This document shows, in pieces, positions 34,320 to 43,132 of a stretch of DNA of 64,000 nt (position 1 is its first letter; the number at the start of each line of letters is the position of its first letter). Below the pieces are notes generated by a model. That model made no database searches. It saw only the letters and a list, made by a program, of their open reading frames with translations, and had not been told where the DNA came from. The DNA lies in contig NZ_JOHY01000001.1 in NCBI RefSeq assembly GCF_000721495.1, forward strand, positions 124,001-188,000, read 5' to 3'. Source of the DNA: Streptomyces sp. NRRL F-5123. Lineage in GTDB: Bacteria > Actinomycetota > Actinomycetes > Streptomycetales > Streptomycetaceae. Both the position numbers and the translations under genes were made by a program.

Positions 34320-35345
34320 GTGGGCGTCAGCCTCAAAGATGTCGCACTGCGCGCCGGCGTGTCGGTGAAGACCGTCTCCAACGTCGTCAACGACTACCCG
34401 CACGTGACAGCCACCACCCGGGCGCGGGTCCAGCGCGCGATCGACGACCTCGGCTACCGCCCCAACCTGACCGCCCGCCACCTGCGCAAGGGCCGCACCG
34501 GCATCATCGCGCTGGCCGTACCCGAGCTGGGCAACCCTTACTTCGCGGAGGTCGCGGGCGCCGTCATCGACGCAGCCGCCCGGCACGGCCTGACCGTGCT
34601 GCTCGACCACACCGCGGGCTCGCGCGAGCGGGAGGTGCTGGTCACCCAGGGCTTCGGCGCGCACGTCATCGACGGGCTGATCCTCAGCCCGATCCGGCTG
34701 GAGAACGAGGACCTCGCCGCCCGCGGCGACGGCCCGCCGATGGTGCTGCTGGGGGAGCGCGAGTACGACGCCCCGTACGACCACATCATGGTCGACAACG
34801 TCGGGGCGGCCCGCGCCGCCGTACGCCATCTGCTCGACATCGGCCGCCGCCGGATCGCCTTCCTCGGCGCCCGCCGGGAGAGTACCCGGCAGCCCGCCCA
34901 TCTGCGGCTGCGCGGCTGGCGCCAGGCCATCCTGGCCGCGGGCCTGGAACCCGACGAGTCGATGGTCGTGGCCACCGAGGGCTTCGACCGGCGGGACGGC
35001 GCCGCCGCGATGGCCGCGCTGCTCGACCGTGAGGAGCGACCCGACGCGGTCTTCGCGTACAACGACCTGATGGCCGTCGGGGCGATGCGCACCCTGGTCG
35101 AACGCGGCCTGCGGGTGCCCGACGACGTCGCCGTCGTCGGCTTCGACGACATCGAGGAGGGCCGCTACGGGAGCGTGTCGCTCAGCACCGTCTCCCCGGA
35201 CAAGGCGGCCCTCGCCCGGCTCGCGGTGGACTGCCTCGTCGAGCGCATCGAGCGGCGGGACGGCGCCGAACCGCCCGCGCCGCGCCGTATCGAGCCCGGC
35301 TACCGGCTCATCGCGCGCGAGTCCACGGCCGTGCGCAGAAGCTGA
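34320..35345 (+). CDS. LacI-family transcriptional regulator
   Basis: LacI/GalR repressor, 341 aa, complete: helix-turn-helix SLKDVALRAGVSVKTVSNVV (residues 4-23), hinge YRPNLTARHLRKGRTG, ligand-binding domain with IALAVPELGNPYFAEVA, HIMVDNVGAARAAVRHLL and VVGFDDIEEG. GTG at 34320 follows AAAGGAAAG. It is divergent from the GH54 arabinofuranosidase and directly upstream of galM, so it is likely the local regulator of pentose or galactose polymer use. The inverted decamers at 33561 and 33863 are candidate targets. Ligand not known. Confidence 0.88.
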   Translation: MGVSLKDVALRAGVSVKTVSNVVNDYPHVTATTRARVQRAIDDLGYRPNLTARHLRKGRTGIIALAVPELGNPYFAEVAGAVIDAAARHGLTVLLDHTAGSREREVLVTQGFGAHVIDGLILSPIRLENEDLAARGDGPPMVLLGEREYDAPYDHIMVDNVGAARAAVRHLLDIGRRRIAFLGARRESTRQPAHLRLRGWRQAILAAGLEPDESMVVATEGFDRRDGAAAMAALLDREERPDAVFAYNDLMAVGAMRTLVERGLRVPDDVAVVGFDDIEEGRYGSVSLSTVSPDKAALARLAVDCLVERIERRDGAEPPAPRRIEPGYRLIARESTAVRRS

Positions 35346-35422
35346 GTCCGGCCCGGCAACCGGGAACCCGCTGCTCAGCCGCCTGCCGGGCCCTGACATG
35401 CTGGTCCCATCCCCTGTCGACC

Positions 35423-35440
35423 GCGGCCGGTACCGGCCGC
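35423..35440. promoter_or_regulatory. 18-bp perfect palindrome upstream of galM
   Basis: GCGGCCGGTACCGGCCGC, a perfect GC-rich palindrome 18 bp before the galM start, after the LacI stop. It could be an operator or a leader hairpin; its position close to the start codon favours control of galM. Confidence 0.35.
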
Positions 35441-35458
35441 ACGTACCCGAGGACGACC

Positions 35459-36559
35459 ATGCCCCGTGCCTCCCTGGTCAGCGCGCCCTTCGGCACCGCG
35501 CCCGGCGGCGAGACCGTGCACCGCTGGACGCTCCGCTCCCCGAGCGGGGTCAGCGCGGAGGTGCTCACCTACGGCGCCACCCTGCACAGCCTGCGGGTGC
35601 CGGACGCGCAGGGGCGGGCCGCCGACATCGTCCTCGGCCTGCCGGGGATGGAGGAGTACGCCGCCGAGCAGCCCTTCCTGGGCGCGGTCGTCGGCCGCTA
35701 CGCCAACCGCATCGCGCGCGGCCGCTTCACACTGGACGGCGCCGTGCACCGCGTCCCCGTCAACGACCGCGGGCACGCCCTGCACGGCGGACCGGACGGC
35801 TTCCACCGCCGCTTGTGGCAGGCCCGCCCCGGCCCGCGCCCCGACGACGGCACCGTCTCCGTCGTCCTCGACCTGCACAGCCCGGACGGCGACATGGGTT
35901 TCCCCGGCGCCCTCGACGTGAGCGTCACCTACACCCTGGACGCCGAGGGCACCCTCGCCCTGGACTACCGGGCCGGCACCGACCGGCCCACGGTCGTCAA
36001 CCTCACCCACCACGCCTACTTCAACCTCGCCGGAGCCGGCGCCGGGGACGTCCTCGGCCACGTCCTCGCACTGGACGCCGCCTCCTACCTGCCCGTCGAC
36101 CCGGAGGCCATCCCGCTCGGCCCCGAGGAGCCCGCGGCCGGCACCCCCTTCGACTTCACCGGCCCGCGGCCGATCGGGGCCCGCATCGCCGAGGACCACC
36201 CGCAGCTCACCGCGGCCGGCGGCTACGACCACTGCTACGTCCTCGACCCCGCCCCCGCCCCCGGGGCCCTGCGCCGCGCCGCCCGCGTCGACGACCCGGG
36301 AAGCGGCCGCCGCATGACGGTCTGGACCACCGAACCCGGCCTCCAGCTCTACACCGGCAACAACCTCGACGGCACCCACCGCGGCCCACAGGGCACCCCT
36401 TACACCCGCCACACCGGTGTCTGCTTCGAGACCCAGCACTTTCCCGACTCCCCGAACCGCCCCGGCTACCCCTCCACGGTCCTGCGCCCCGGAACCGACC
36501 TCCACACCCGCACGGAATTCCGCTTCCCTCATCTGGCCGCCCCGGTGACGGACGTATAG
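35459..36559 (+). CDS. galM: Aldose 1-epimerase (mutarotase)
   Basis: Galactose mutarotase-like enzyme, 366 aa, which interconverts alpha and beta anomers of aldoses. Family motifs are YGATLHSLRVPDA, GRYANRIARGRF, HALHGGPDGFHRR (first catalytic His region), NLTHHAYFNLAG (catalytic His) and CFETQHFPDSPN with the catalytic Glu. No signal peptide, so cytoplasmic. ATG at 35459 has GAGGACGACC ahead. It follows the LacI gene on the same strand and ends at a strong hairpin. Confidence 0.93.
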   Translation: MPRASLVSAPFGTAPGGETVHRWTLRSPSGVSAEVLTYGATLHSLRVPDAQGRAADIVLGLPGMEEYAAEQPFLGAVVGRYANRIARGRFTLDGAVHRVPVNDRGHALHGGPDGFHRRLWQARPGPRPDDGTVSVVLDLHSPDGDMGFPGALDVSVTYTLDAEGTLALDYRAGTDRPTVVNLTHHAYFNLAGAGAGDVLGHVLALDAASYLPVDPEAIPLGPEEPAAGTPFDFTGPRPIGARIAEDHPQLTAAGGYDHCYVLDPAPAPGALRRAARVDDPGSGRRMTVWTTEPGLQLYTGNNLDGTHRGPQGTPYTRHTGVCFETQHFPDSPNRPGYPSTVLRPGTDLHTRTEFRFPHLAAPVTDV

Positions 36560-36567
36560 CACGCCAA

Positions 36568-36602
36568 ATGCCCGGCGGGAATGTGGGATTCCCGCCGGGC
36601 AT
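36568..36602. terminator. Strong hairpin terminator after galM
   Basis: Perfect 15-bp stem (ATGCCCGGCGGGAAT / ATTCCCGCCGGGCAT) with a 5-nt loop, between the convergent galM and pectate lyase genes. Probably bidirectional. Confidence 0.85.
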
Positions 36603-36647
36603 ATGAGGGAAAGCGCTTGCGTGATCCGGTCCCAGCCCGACTGCGGA

Positions 36648-38207
36648 TCAGGCGTAGGTCTCGAACTCGGCCACCTGGGGGGTGCCCGACGCGCCGGTGA
36701 TCTGGAAGGTGATCTTCTTCAGCGAGGTCTGCGGGAAGCTGATGGTGCCCGCCCCGCTGCCGGACTTCAGGACCGCGCCGGTGTCGGCGTTCACCAGGCT
36801 CCAGGCGCCGATGCGGCCGGTCGCCCCGGCGGACTCGCGGATGACGGCCGAGGACACCGCCGTGGCGGAGCCCCACTTGACCGAGATGGAGCCGGTCGTG
36901 CCGCTCGGCGACCAGTAGGTGCCCAGGTCGCCGTCGCGGACGTTGCCGTAGCTGGTGCCCGAGGCCTTGCTGGAGCCGTCCGACCCGGCCCCGGGGAGCA
37001 GGCTGAGGTTGGTGCCGGCGGGCTGGGTCGGCGGTGTGGTGGGGGAGGACGTCGTGGAGGTGCTCGGGGTGGGGGTGGTGGGCGGCGCCGTCGGCGACTG
37101 GGTCGAGCAGTTGCCGTCCGACACCCGCAGGCCCTTGCCGGCGCCCGCCGTCTGGGTCACGACCGACGGCACGCAGCTCGCGGCGTCCAGGGCGTAGGAG
37201 TACGGGATGCTCACCGTCGTGTTGGACTGCGGGTCCGGCCCGGCGGGGTGGTTCTCGGTGCCGTCGGCGGTCCACGTCACGTTGTCGTAGATGTTGCCGC
37301 TGACCTGCCAGTAGCCCATCAGGTCGGTGTAGAACGTCCCGATGACGTCCTTGGAGTCCTCGAAGTAGTTGTTGTCGATCTTCGCGTGCCCGCCCGCCCG
37401 GGGGTTGATTCCCGACTTGTTCAGGCTCACGTAGTAGTTGTTGTACATGTGCGCCGTGCCGCCGCGCAGCAGCGGGGCGCGCGAGTCGATGTTCTGGTAC
37501 AGGTCGTGGTGGTAGGTGATGAAGCTGCTCGACAGGTCGGTGTCGCTGTGGCCCACCAGGCCGCCACGGCCGGAGTTGCGCAGCGTGCTGTAGGACAGCG
37601 TCACGTACCGGGTGTTGTCCTTGAGGTCGAAGAGGCTGTCGTACCCCTCGTCCTCGCCACCGGACGCCAGCAGACTCACGTGGTCGACCCACACGTTGTG
37701 GACGTCGGTCTCCATGCCGATGGCGTCACCGCCGTTGGAGGTGGGCGAGCCGGACTTCTTGACGTTCTGGACGGTCACGTTCTGGATGATGATGTTGCTG
37801 GACTCCCGCACGTGGATGCCCAGCTGGTCGAAGACCGCGCCGCTGCCGACGCCCTCGATCGTGACGTTGCTGATCTGCTTGAGGTCGATGACGTCGTCGG
37901 CGGTGCTGCAACTGCCGGACGCCTTCGCGGTGTTGCCGTGGTTGATGGTGCCCTCGACCTGGATGACGATCGGGGTGCCGGTGCTCGCCCGGTTGCACAG
38001 GGCCGCGTTGATCTCCGCGCCCGTGGTGGCCCTCACGGTCTGCCCGCCCGCGCCGCCGGTGGTGCCGCCGTTCTGGCTCGCGTAGCCGGTGGCGCCGCTC
38101 GCTGTCGCCGCTGTCGCCTGCTCGCCTGACAGGACCGCGCCGGTCGCGACCGCGAGGGCCAGCGTGGCGCTGACGGCGCCGAGTCGCAGGGCTGCTGCTC
38201 GTCTCAT
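36648..38207 (-). CDS. PL1 pectate lyase with C-terminal discoidin-like domain (secreted)
   Basis: Secreted pectate lyase of family PL1, 519 aa. Signal peptide: MRRAAALRLG, Ala/Leu core, ending near residue 33. The parallel beta-helix domain carries TIEGVGSGAVFDQLGIHVRE, the calcium-binding region VWVDHVSLL and the catalytic RAPLLR (RxPxxR). A Thr/Pro/Ser linker (about residues 370-400) joins a C-terminal F5/8-type-C-like carbohydrate-binding domain (LGTYWSPSGTTGSISVKWG). ATG at 38207 has GGAG ten bases away. It cleaves polygalacturonate by beta-elimination. A 14-bp AAGCGCTT-centred palindrome lies 37 bp upstream. Confidence 0.92.
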   Translation of the reverse strand: MRRAAALRLGAVSATLALAVATGAVLSGEQATAATASGATGYASQNGGTTGGAGGQTVRATTGAEINAALCNRASTGTPIVIQVEGTINHGNTAKASGSCSTADDVIDLKQISNVTIEGVGSGAVFDQLGIHVRESSNIIIQNVTVQNVKKSGSPTSNGGDAIGMETDVHNVWVDHVSLLASGGEDEGYDSLFDLKDNTRYVTLSYSTLRNSGRGGLVGHSDTDLSSSFITYHHDLYQNIDSRAPLLRGGTAHMYNNYYVSLNKSGINPRAGGHAKIDNNYFEDSKDVIGTFYTDLMGYWQVSGNIYDNVTWTADGTENHPAGPDPQSNTTVSIPYSYALDAASCVPSVVTQTAGAGKGLRVSDGNCSTQSPTAPPTTPTPSTSTTSSPTTPPTQPAGTNLSLLPGAGSDGSSKASGTSYGNVRDGDLGTYWSPSGTTGSISVKWGSATAVSSAVIRESAGATGRIGAWSLVNADTGAVLKSGSGAGTISFPQTSLKKITFQITGASGTPQVAEFETYA

Positions 38208-38243
38208 CGTGGTGTTTCTCCTTCCGGAATAAGCCTCCGATTT

Positions 38244-38257
38244 AGAAAGCGCTTTCT
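38244..38257. promoter_or_regulatory. Palindrome AGAAAGCGCTTTCT upstream of PL1
   Basis: Perfect 14-bp palindrome with AAGCGCTT centre, 37 bp upstream of the pectate lyase start, where it would overlap a promoter or transcript start. It is the same core as at 10283 and 51997 and fits a LacI-family operator. Confidence 0.7.
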
Positions 38258-38422
38258 GTTTTCCGTGAGGATAGGGCGGCTTCTGATGGGCTGGCAAGGG
38301 TTCTGCCCGAAACCGAAAAGTGAAACGGGGAGGGGGAATTACCGCGGTACGGCCGCGCGCGGGAGGTTCCGCCTCGCCGGAGCGGGCGCCTTCCGTCCGG
38401 CAACTCCCGTGCGGCGTGCTAG

Positions 38423-38440
38423 CGTTCTGTTAACAGAACG
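38423..38440. promoter_or_regulatory. 18-bp palindrome CGTTCTGTTAACAGAACG before XRE-cupin gene
   Basis: Perfect 18-bp AT-centred palindrome ending 13 bp before the GTG of the XRE-cupin regulator. Its position suggests autoregulation; GTTAAC-centred motifs are typical of cupin-type XRE repressors. Confidence 0.7.
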
Positions 38441-38453
38441 GCGGTGATGCGGG

Positions 38454-39005
38454 GTGGACGAGACGCTGGGCGCGCGGCTGCGGCGGCTGCGGGGCGAGCG
38501 CGGGTGCTCGCTCTCCGAGTTGGCGCGGCGCAGCGGGATCGGCAAGGGCACGATCTCGGAGCTGGAGAACGACCGGCGCGGCGCCCGGCTCGACACCCTC
38601 TTCGCGCTCACCACCGCGCTGGGCGCCCCGCTCGGGGCCCTGCTGCCGGACGCGCCGCCCGCCGCGGGCGCCGCGGGTGCGGGCGCCGTGCGCGGCGAGT
38701 CCGTCGCCGCCGTGCTGCTCGGCCGGTGGCCGGTCGGCCCGCAGCTCGTCGAGGTCTACCGGGCCGTGCTGGACGAAGCGCTGCAGGACTCGGCACCGCA
38801 CGCGGCGGGCGTCGAGGAGACCGTGACGGTGGTACGCGGCCGGGTCCGCGTCGGGCCCGCGGGCGCCGCGCGGGAGCTGGGCCCCGGGGACAGTGCGCGC
38901 TACCCGGGCGACCGGCCGCACCGCTTCCGCGCGCTCGGCGGCCCCGCCGAGGTCGTCCTCCTCATGCACTACCCGGGCGGGGACGCGGAGGGCGCCGCCG
39001 TATGA
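38454..39005 (+). CDS. XRE-family regulator with cupin domain
   Basis: Regulator, 183 aa, with an N-terminal XRE helix-turn-helix (LSELARRSGIGKGTISELEN, residues 18-37) and a C-terminal cupin domain (ETVTVVRGRVRVGPAG, ELGPGDSARYPGDRPHRFRA). Members usually control amino-acid or polyamine metabolism or exporters and sense a small ligand in the cupin. GTG at 38454 follows the 18-bp palindrome directly. The YbaK-type gene 165 bp downstream on the same strand is a candidate partner. Confidence 0.87.
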   Translation: MDETLGARLRRLRGERGCSLSELARRSGIGKGTISELENDRRGARLDTLFALTTALGAPLGALLPDAPPAAGAAGAGAVRGESVAAVLLGRWPVGPQLVEVYRAVLDEALQDSAPHAAGVEETVTVVRGRVRVGPAGAARELGPGDSARYPGDRPHRFRALGGPAEVVLLMHYPGGDAEGAAV

Positions 39006-39169
39006 GCGCCGGGCTCCTGCCCGGGCAATCCTGGGCTCATGCACGGGCCCGCTCCCGGGGCTCATGCCGCGGCCCGCTCCCGGACCCCCTCCGGATCCGA
39101 ACGCACCGACATCCATGCCGAATCGGCGCGGGCCGGCCGAACGGCCCGCGCGGAAAGGGACGCTCCACC

Positions 39170-39658
39170 ATGACCGACGACCAGCAACTGCCCGCTCGCA
39201 GCCGCATCGTGCAGCAGCAGCTCGTGGCCGCGGGCCTCACCGTCCGCGTGCGCGAGCTGCCGGACTCCGCCCGTACGGCCGCGCAGGCGGCGGCCGCGCT
39301 CGGCTGCGCGGTCGGGGCCATCGCCAGCAGCCTGCTCTTCCTTGCCGACGGCGAGCCGCTGCTCGTCATGACGAGCGGGCGGCACCGCGTCGACACCGAG
39401 CTGCTCGCGGCGAACGCCGGAGTGCTGGACGTCGCGATGGCCTCGGCGAACGAGGTCCGGCGGATCACCGGCCAGGCGATCGGCGGGGTGGCCCCGATCG
39501 GCCACCCCGCGCCCGTGCGCACGGTGATCGACGAGGCGCTGCGCGAGCACCCGGTGGTCTGGGCCGCGGCCGGCACGCCGCACACCGTGATGCCGCTGAC
39601 CTTCGACGAGCTGGTGTCCCTGACCGGCGGTCAGCCCGTCAAGGTCGCTTCGGACTGA
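39170..39658 (+). CDS. YbaK/ProX-type aminoacyl-tRNA deacylase domain protein
   Basis: Single-domain YbaK-like protein, 162 aa, of the group that hydrolyses mischarged aminoacyl-tRNA (Cys-tRNA-Pro, Ala-tRNA-Pro) in trans. Typical segments are TAAQAAAALGCAVGAIASSL, LLVMTSGRHRVD, ITGQAIGGVAPIGHPAPVRT and AAGTPHTVMPLTFDEL, with the GxxPHTV loop near the end. ATG at 39170 comes after GGAAAGGGA. Which tRNA it edits cannot be seen. The XRE-cupin regulator lies upstream. Confidence 0.87.
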   Translation: MTDDQQLPARSRIVQQQLVAAGLTVRVRELPDSARTAAQAAAALGCAVGAIASSLLFLADGEPLLVMTSGRHRVDTELLAANAGVLDVAMASANEVRRITGQAIGGVAPIGHPAPVRTVIDEALREHPVVWAAAGTPHTVMPLTFDELVSLTGGQPVKVASD

Positions 39659-39913
39659 GTACGCGCCGGGCGGGTCGGCGGGCCCGTCTGCCGCCTGCCC
39701 GCAACGGGTCCGCGCCCGCGGCGACCGGGGCGACAGGGCGTCTTCGGCAGCGGTGCCGGGTGCCGGGTGCGTGGCGGATTCGCGGGGTTCGTTCCCCAGG
39801 GCCCGCCGCCGCCCCGGCTCGCCCCGCCGTTTCGCTCGCGGTTCGTGCGGTGCCGGGCGGCTCACGCGTGTGGTGCGGCTGCGGGGTCGGCGCCCGTGGG
39901 ACCGCCGCCCCGC

Positions 39914-41128
39914 TCAGCCCGCCGGTTCGCTCGCGGTCCGTCCGGAGCCGGCCGGCGCCGTGCCGCTCGACGGGGCGTGCGTGAACGGCGGGCGCGGGGT
40001 GAGGAGCTGGGCGGCGGCCAGGGCGAGGGCCAGGGCCGCCATCGCGGACCACAGCGGGCCCGGCCCCGTACGGGCGAGCAACTGCGTGCCAAGCAGCGGG
40101 GCCGCCACTCCGGCGAAACCCCAGCAGGTGCCGAAGACGGCGAGGTAGCGGCCGGTCGCGGCGGGTGGGGCGAGGTCGGCCACGAGTGCGTAGGCCCGGC
40201 CCATGACCAGCAGCTCGCCCAGCCCGCAGGGCACGGTGGCGGCGGCCGTGCCGGGCAGGCCGTGGGCGGCCGCGTAACCGAGCAGGCCGCCCGCGAGCAG
40301 CAGGTGGCCCGCGACGAGCGCGGTGTGCGAGGGGAGTTCGGCCACCCGGCGCAGCCGCAGCAGCGGCTGGCAGCAGATCACCGTGACGGCGGAGACGGTG
40401 AAGATCAGCCCGGCGTCGGCGGTGCGCAGGCCGCGGGCGGCAAGGGAGAGCGGCAGCAGGGTGAGGATCTGCAGGCAGAGCAGGGCGTAGCCGGTGCCGA
40501 GGGCCAGCATGACCAGCAGCCGGCGGTCGCGCCACGGCGACGCGGCGGCCCGCGGCGGCCCGTCCGCGCGGGCCGCCCTCCGGTCGGCCGGGACGGCGAG
40601 GCGCACCAGGGCCGCGCACAGCAGGCAGCTCACCGCGTCGGCGACGAACAGCCAGCGCAGGTCCCAGCGGCCGAGCAGCGCCGCGAGCAGTCCCGCCCCG
40701 ATGCCGCCGAGCGCGAGGGCGGCGTTGAAGAGGCTGAAGGCCCGCACCTTCCCCGCCGGTCCCGCGAGGTCGGCCAGCAGCGCCTGGCTGGGCGGCTCGT
40801 ACAGCTCGAAGGCCAGCCCGAGGACGACGGCAGCGAGCGCGGCCGTCGTCAGGGACCGCGCGGCGGCCAGGCCCAGCTGGGCGAGGGCGCAGCCGGTGAG
40901 GCCGAGTACGACGGTGGCGCGGGCGCCCAGCGAGTCGGCGAGCCGCCCGCCGATCAGCCGGGAGGGGACCGACGCCAGCCCGAAGGCCGCCGTAACCGCC
41001 CCGGCGGAGGCCAGGCCGGTGTGGAAGTCGGTGGTGAGCAGGGCGGCGAGGAAGGGGACGGAGAAGGCGCCGAGCCGGTTCACGACGCGGGCCAGGAGCA
41101 GGACGCGGACCGCGCGTGGCAGACCCAC
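39914..41128 (-). CDS. MFS transporter
   Basis: Major facilitator superfamily protein, 404 aa, with about 12 hydrophobic segments, the motif A-like loop GGRLADSLGARATVVLG and the cytoplasmic loop near residues 190-205 (Arg/Ala-rich). It resembles drug or metabolite exporters of the MFS_1 group. The C-terminal 25 residues are polar and disordered. It is divergent from the CGNR zinc-finger gene, which may repress it. Substrate unknown. Confidence 0.87.
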   Translation of the reverse strand: MGLPRAVRVLLLARVVNRLGAFSVPFLAALLTTDFHTGLASAGAVTAAFGLASVPSRLIGGRLADSLGARATVVLGLTGCALAQLGLAAARSLTTAALAAVVLGLAFELYEPPSQALLADLAGPAGKVRAFSLFNAALALGGIGAGLLAALLGRWDLRWLFVADAVSCLLCAALVRLAVPADRRAARADGPPRAAASPWRDRRLLVMLALGTGYALLCLQILTLLPLSLAARGLRTADAGLIFTVSAVTVICCQPLLRLRRVAELPSHTALVAGHLLLAGGLLGYAAAHGLPGTAAATVPCGLGELLVMGRAYALVADLAPPAATGRYLAVFGTCWGFAGVAAPLLGTQLLARTGPGPLWSAMAALALALAAAQLLTPRPPFTHAPSSGTAPAGSGRTASEPAG

Positions 41129-41201
41129 CGGCGTACCTCCGTGACTGGCGAAACGGGTATCGTCGGTGACGACGTTACGTGCGAGGGGAGTAACTGGTCA
41201 A

Positions 41202-41768
41202 GTGCTGTTCGACAGTCACATGCAAGCGCTGCTGGAGGCGTCCGTGGCGTTGGTGAACGACCTCACGGACGGCCGGGCGCGCGGCCGCGACTACACCGCG
41301 CCGCGCGGTCCGGAGCGCTGCCGCGCGGTCGAGGCGGCGCTGTCCGTGCCGGCGCGGTACACCGTCACGCAGGGCGAGGCCGACGAGCTGGCCGGCACCG
41401 CGCAGCGGCTGCGCGCGGTGTTCGAGGCCGCCGGCGGCGGGCGGCTGGACGACGCGGCCGAGACCCTCAACGCGCTGCTGCTGGCCCGCGGCGCCCGGCC
41501 GCAGCTCGACCGGGACCCCGACCGCGGCTGGCAGCTGCACTTCCACGGCCGCGACGACTCCCTGGCGGTCGGCTGGGGCGCCGGCTGCGCCACCGGCCTG
41601 GCCGTCCTCCTCGGCGGCGGCCTCGCCGGGCGCCTCGGGGTGTGCGCGGCGACCGCCTGCGACCGCGTCTACGTCGACACCTCCCGCAACTCCGCCCGCC
41701 AGTTCTGCTCCACCGCCTGCCAGAACCGCACGAAGGCGGCCGCCTTCCGCGCCCGGCAGGCCCGCTGA
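41202..41768 (+). CDS. CGNR zinc-finger (ABATE-type) regulator
   Basis: A 188-aa protein with an N-terminal stress-sensing ABATE-like domain (ALVNDLTDGRARGRDY) and a C-terminal CGNR-type zinc finger: C..C in VCAATACDRVYVDTSRNSA, then FCSTACQNRTKAAAFRARQ, here CQNR in place of CGNR. Members are putative DNA-binding regulators. GTG at 41202 was chosen because GGGGAG stands 11 bases ahead and leaves space for the divergent promoters; GTG at 41166 is possible. It is divergent from the MFS gene. Confidence 0.8.
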   Translation: MLFDSHMQALLEASVALVNDLTDGRARGRDYTAPRGPERCRAVEAALSVPARYTVTQGEADELAGTAQRLRAVFEAAGGGRLDDAAETLNALLLARGARPQLDRDPDRGWQLHFHGRDDSLAVGWGAGCATGLAVLLGGGLAGRLGVCAATACDRVYVDTSRNSARQFCSTACQNRTKAAAFRARQAR

Positions 41769-41910
41769 CCGCGCGGGGGTCGCCTGTCCGGGCGCGCAGA
41801 CCCGGCGGGGTCGCCGGGCGCGGCCCAGGATGGGGAGTGCCCGGGGGTCACCCGGTGCGCCCGGGGCGGCGCGCCCGTACGCCCCGCCGTCCCGCGTGCG
41901 AGGGAGAGGC

Positions 41911-43101
41911 ATGACCGAGAACGACACCGAGGCCACCGCGACGATCGGGCCGGACGAGGAGCCGGAGCGGGAGGCCACCGGGACCGCCCGCCGGGCGGGG
42001 GAGCGGGAGCCGGGCCGCGCCGCACCGCCCGACCTGCGGCGCGTCGGCCTGAGCCCCGACCACTGGTATCCCGTCGCGCTGTCCCGCGAGGTGCGCCGCG
42101 GCAAGGCCGTCGCGACCGCCTTCGCCGGGGAGCGCATCGCCCTCTACCGCGGGCGCAGCGGCACCGTGCACGCGCTGGAGGACCGCTGCGCCCACCGCCA
42201 GGTGCCGCTGAGCATGGGCGTGGTGGACGGCGACGCGCTGCGCTGCTGCTACCACGCCTGGGCCTACCGCGGGGACGGGCGGATCTCGCAGATCCCCTAC
42301 CTGTCCAAGGGTGACGCCCGGCCGCCGCGCGGGGTGCGCGGCTACCCCGTCCGCGAGGCCTACGGCATGGTGTTCGTCTTCCCCGGCGACCCCGCCCTGG
42401 CGCAGACCGCCACGCTGCCGGAGCTGCCCGCGTACGGCCCGGCCGGCTACCGGACCATGACGTACTCGCGGACCGTGCGCTGCCACTACTCCTTCATGCA
42501 CGAGAACCTGCTCGACATGAACCACCAGTTCCTGCACCGCGGTGTCGTCGGCAAGCTCCGCCCGCGGCTGCTGGACGCGCGCACCGGCCCGCGGTCGGTC
42601 GAGGCCCGCTACCTCTTCCGGCACGACGGCGGCAAGCGCAACCGCGGCGCCAACCTGCTGGCCCGGGAGGGCCTCGGCGGCTCCGACTCCAGCGACGTGA
42701 TGACCATCCGCACCGAATACCCCTACCAGACCCTCGACCTGGTCCCGGAGGGTGCCGAGCGCCCGGCCTTCCGGCTGTGGGCGGCCTACGTGCCGGAGGA
42801 CGCCGAGCAGCGCACCTGCCACGTCTACGGGCTGCTGATGATCGAGAAGCCGCGCGTCCCCGGCGTGCTCCAGCTGGCCTGGCCGCTCATCCGGCGCTTC
42901 ACCGAACGCGTCTTCGCCGAGGACCGGATGGCCGTCGAGGCCGAGCAGCGCGCCTGGGACGAGCAGGGCGAGGACCGCAACCACGAGGTTTTCCCGCTGA
43001 TCCTGGACGTCCGCGAGGTGCTGCGCCGCAACGGCGTCCCCCTGCGCCCGCGGCCCGCGGGCCCGCCGGCCTGCGCGCAGGCCGACCCCGGCACGCCCTG
43101 A
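41911..43101 (+). CDS. Rieske non-heme iron oxygenase, alpha-subunit type
   Basis: Oxygenase, 396 aa. The Rieske [2Fe-2S] ligands are C93-x-H95 (RCAHRQVPL) and C112-x2-H115 (CCYHAWAYRGDG). The mononuclear iron site is in HENLLDMNHQFLHRG. The first 40 residues are acidic/Ala-rich and disordered. It resembles the vanillate O-demethylase / PaO-like branch, which act as single-component oxygenases with a separate reductase. The next gene, 31 bp downstream, is an NADP-binding protein that may be functionally linked but is not a typical Rieske reductase. Substrate unknown. Confidence 0.87.
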   Translation: MTENDTEATATIGPDEEPEREATGTARRAGEREPGRAAPPDLRRVGLSPDHWYPVALSREVRRGKAVATAFAGERIALYRGRSGTVHALEDRCAHRQVPLSMGVVDGDALRCCYHAWAYRGDGRISQIPYLSKGDARPPRGVRGYPVREAYGMVFVFPGDPALAQTATLPELPAYGPAGYRTMTYSRTVRCHYSFMHENLLDMNHQFLHRGVVGKLRPRLLDARTGPRSVEARYLFRHDGGKRNRGANLLAREGLGGSDSSDVMTIRTEYPYQTLDLVPEGAERPAFRLWAAYVPEDAEQRTCHVYGLLMIEKPRVPGVLQLAWPLIRRFTERVFAEDRMAVEAEQRAWDEQGEDRNHEVFPLILDVREVLRRNGVPLRPRPAGPPACAQADPGTP

Positions 43102-43132
43102 GTCCGTACCCCCACCGCAAGGAGCAGCACGC

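Noticed and set aside
33801..35399. A 532-codon minus-strand frame opposite the LacI gene at 34320
   Set aside because: Antisense shadow with low-complexity Gly/Val/Asp content and no domain.
41166..41201. Earlier GTG start for the CGNR-type regulator
   Set aside because: It would leave only 37 bp to the divergent MFS start and has no ribosome-binding site; the GTG at 41202 has GGGGAG upstream.
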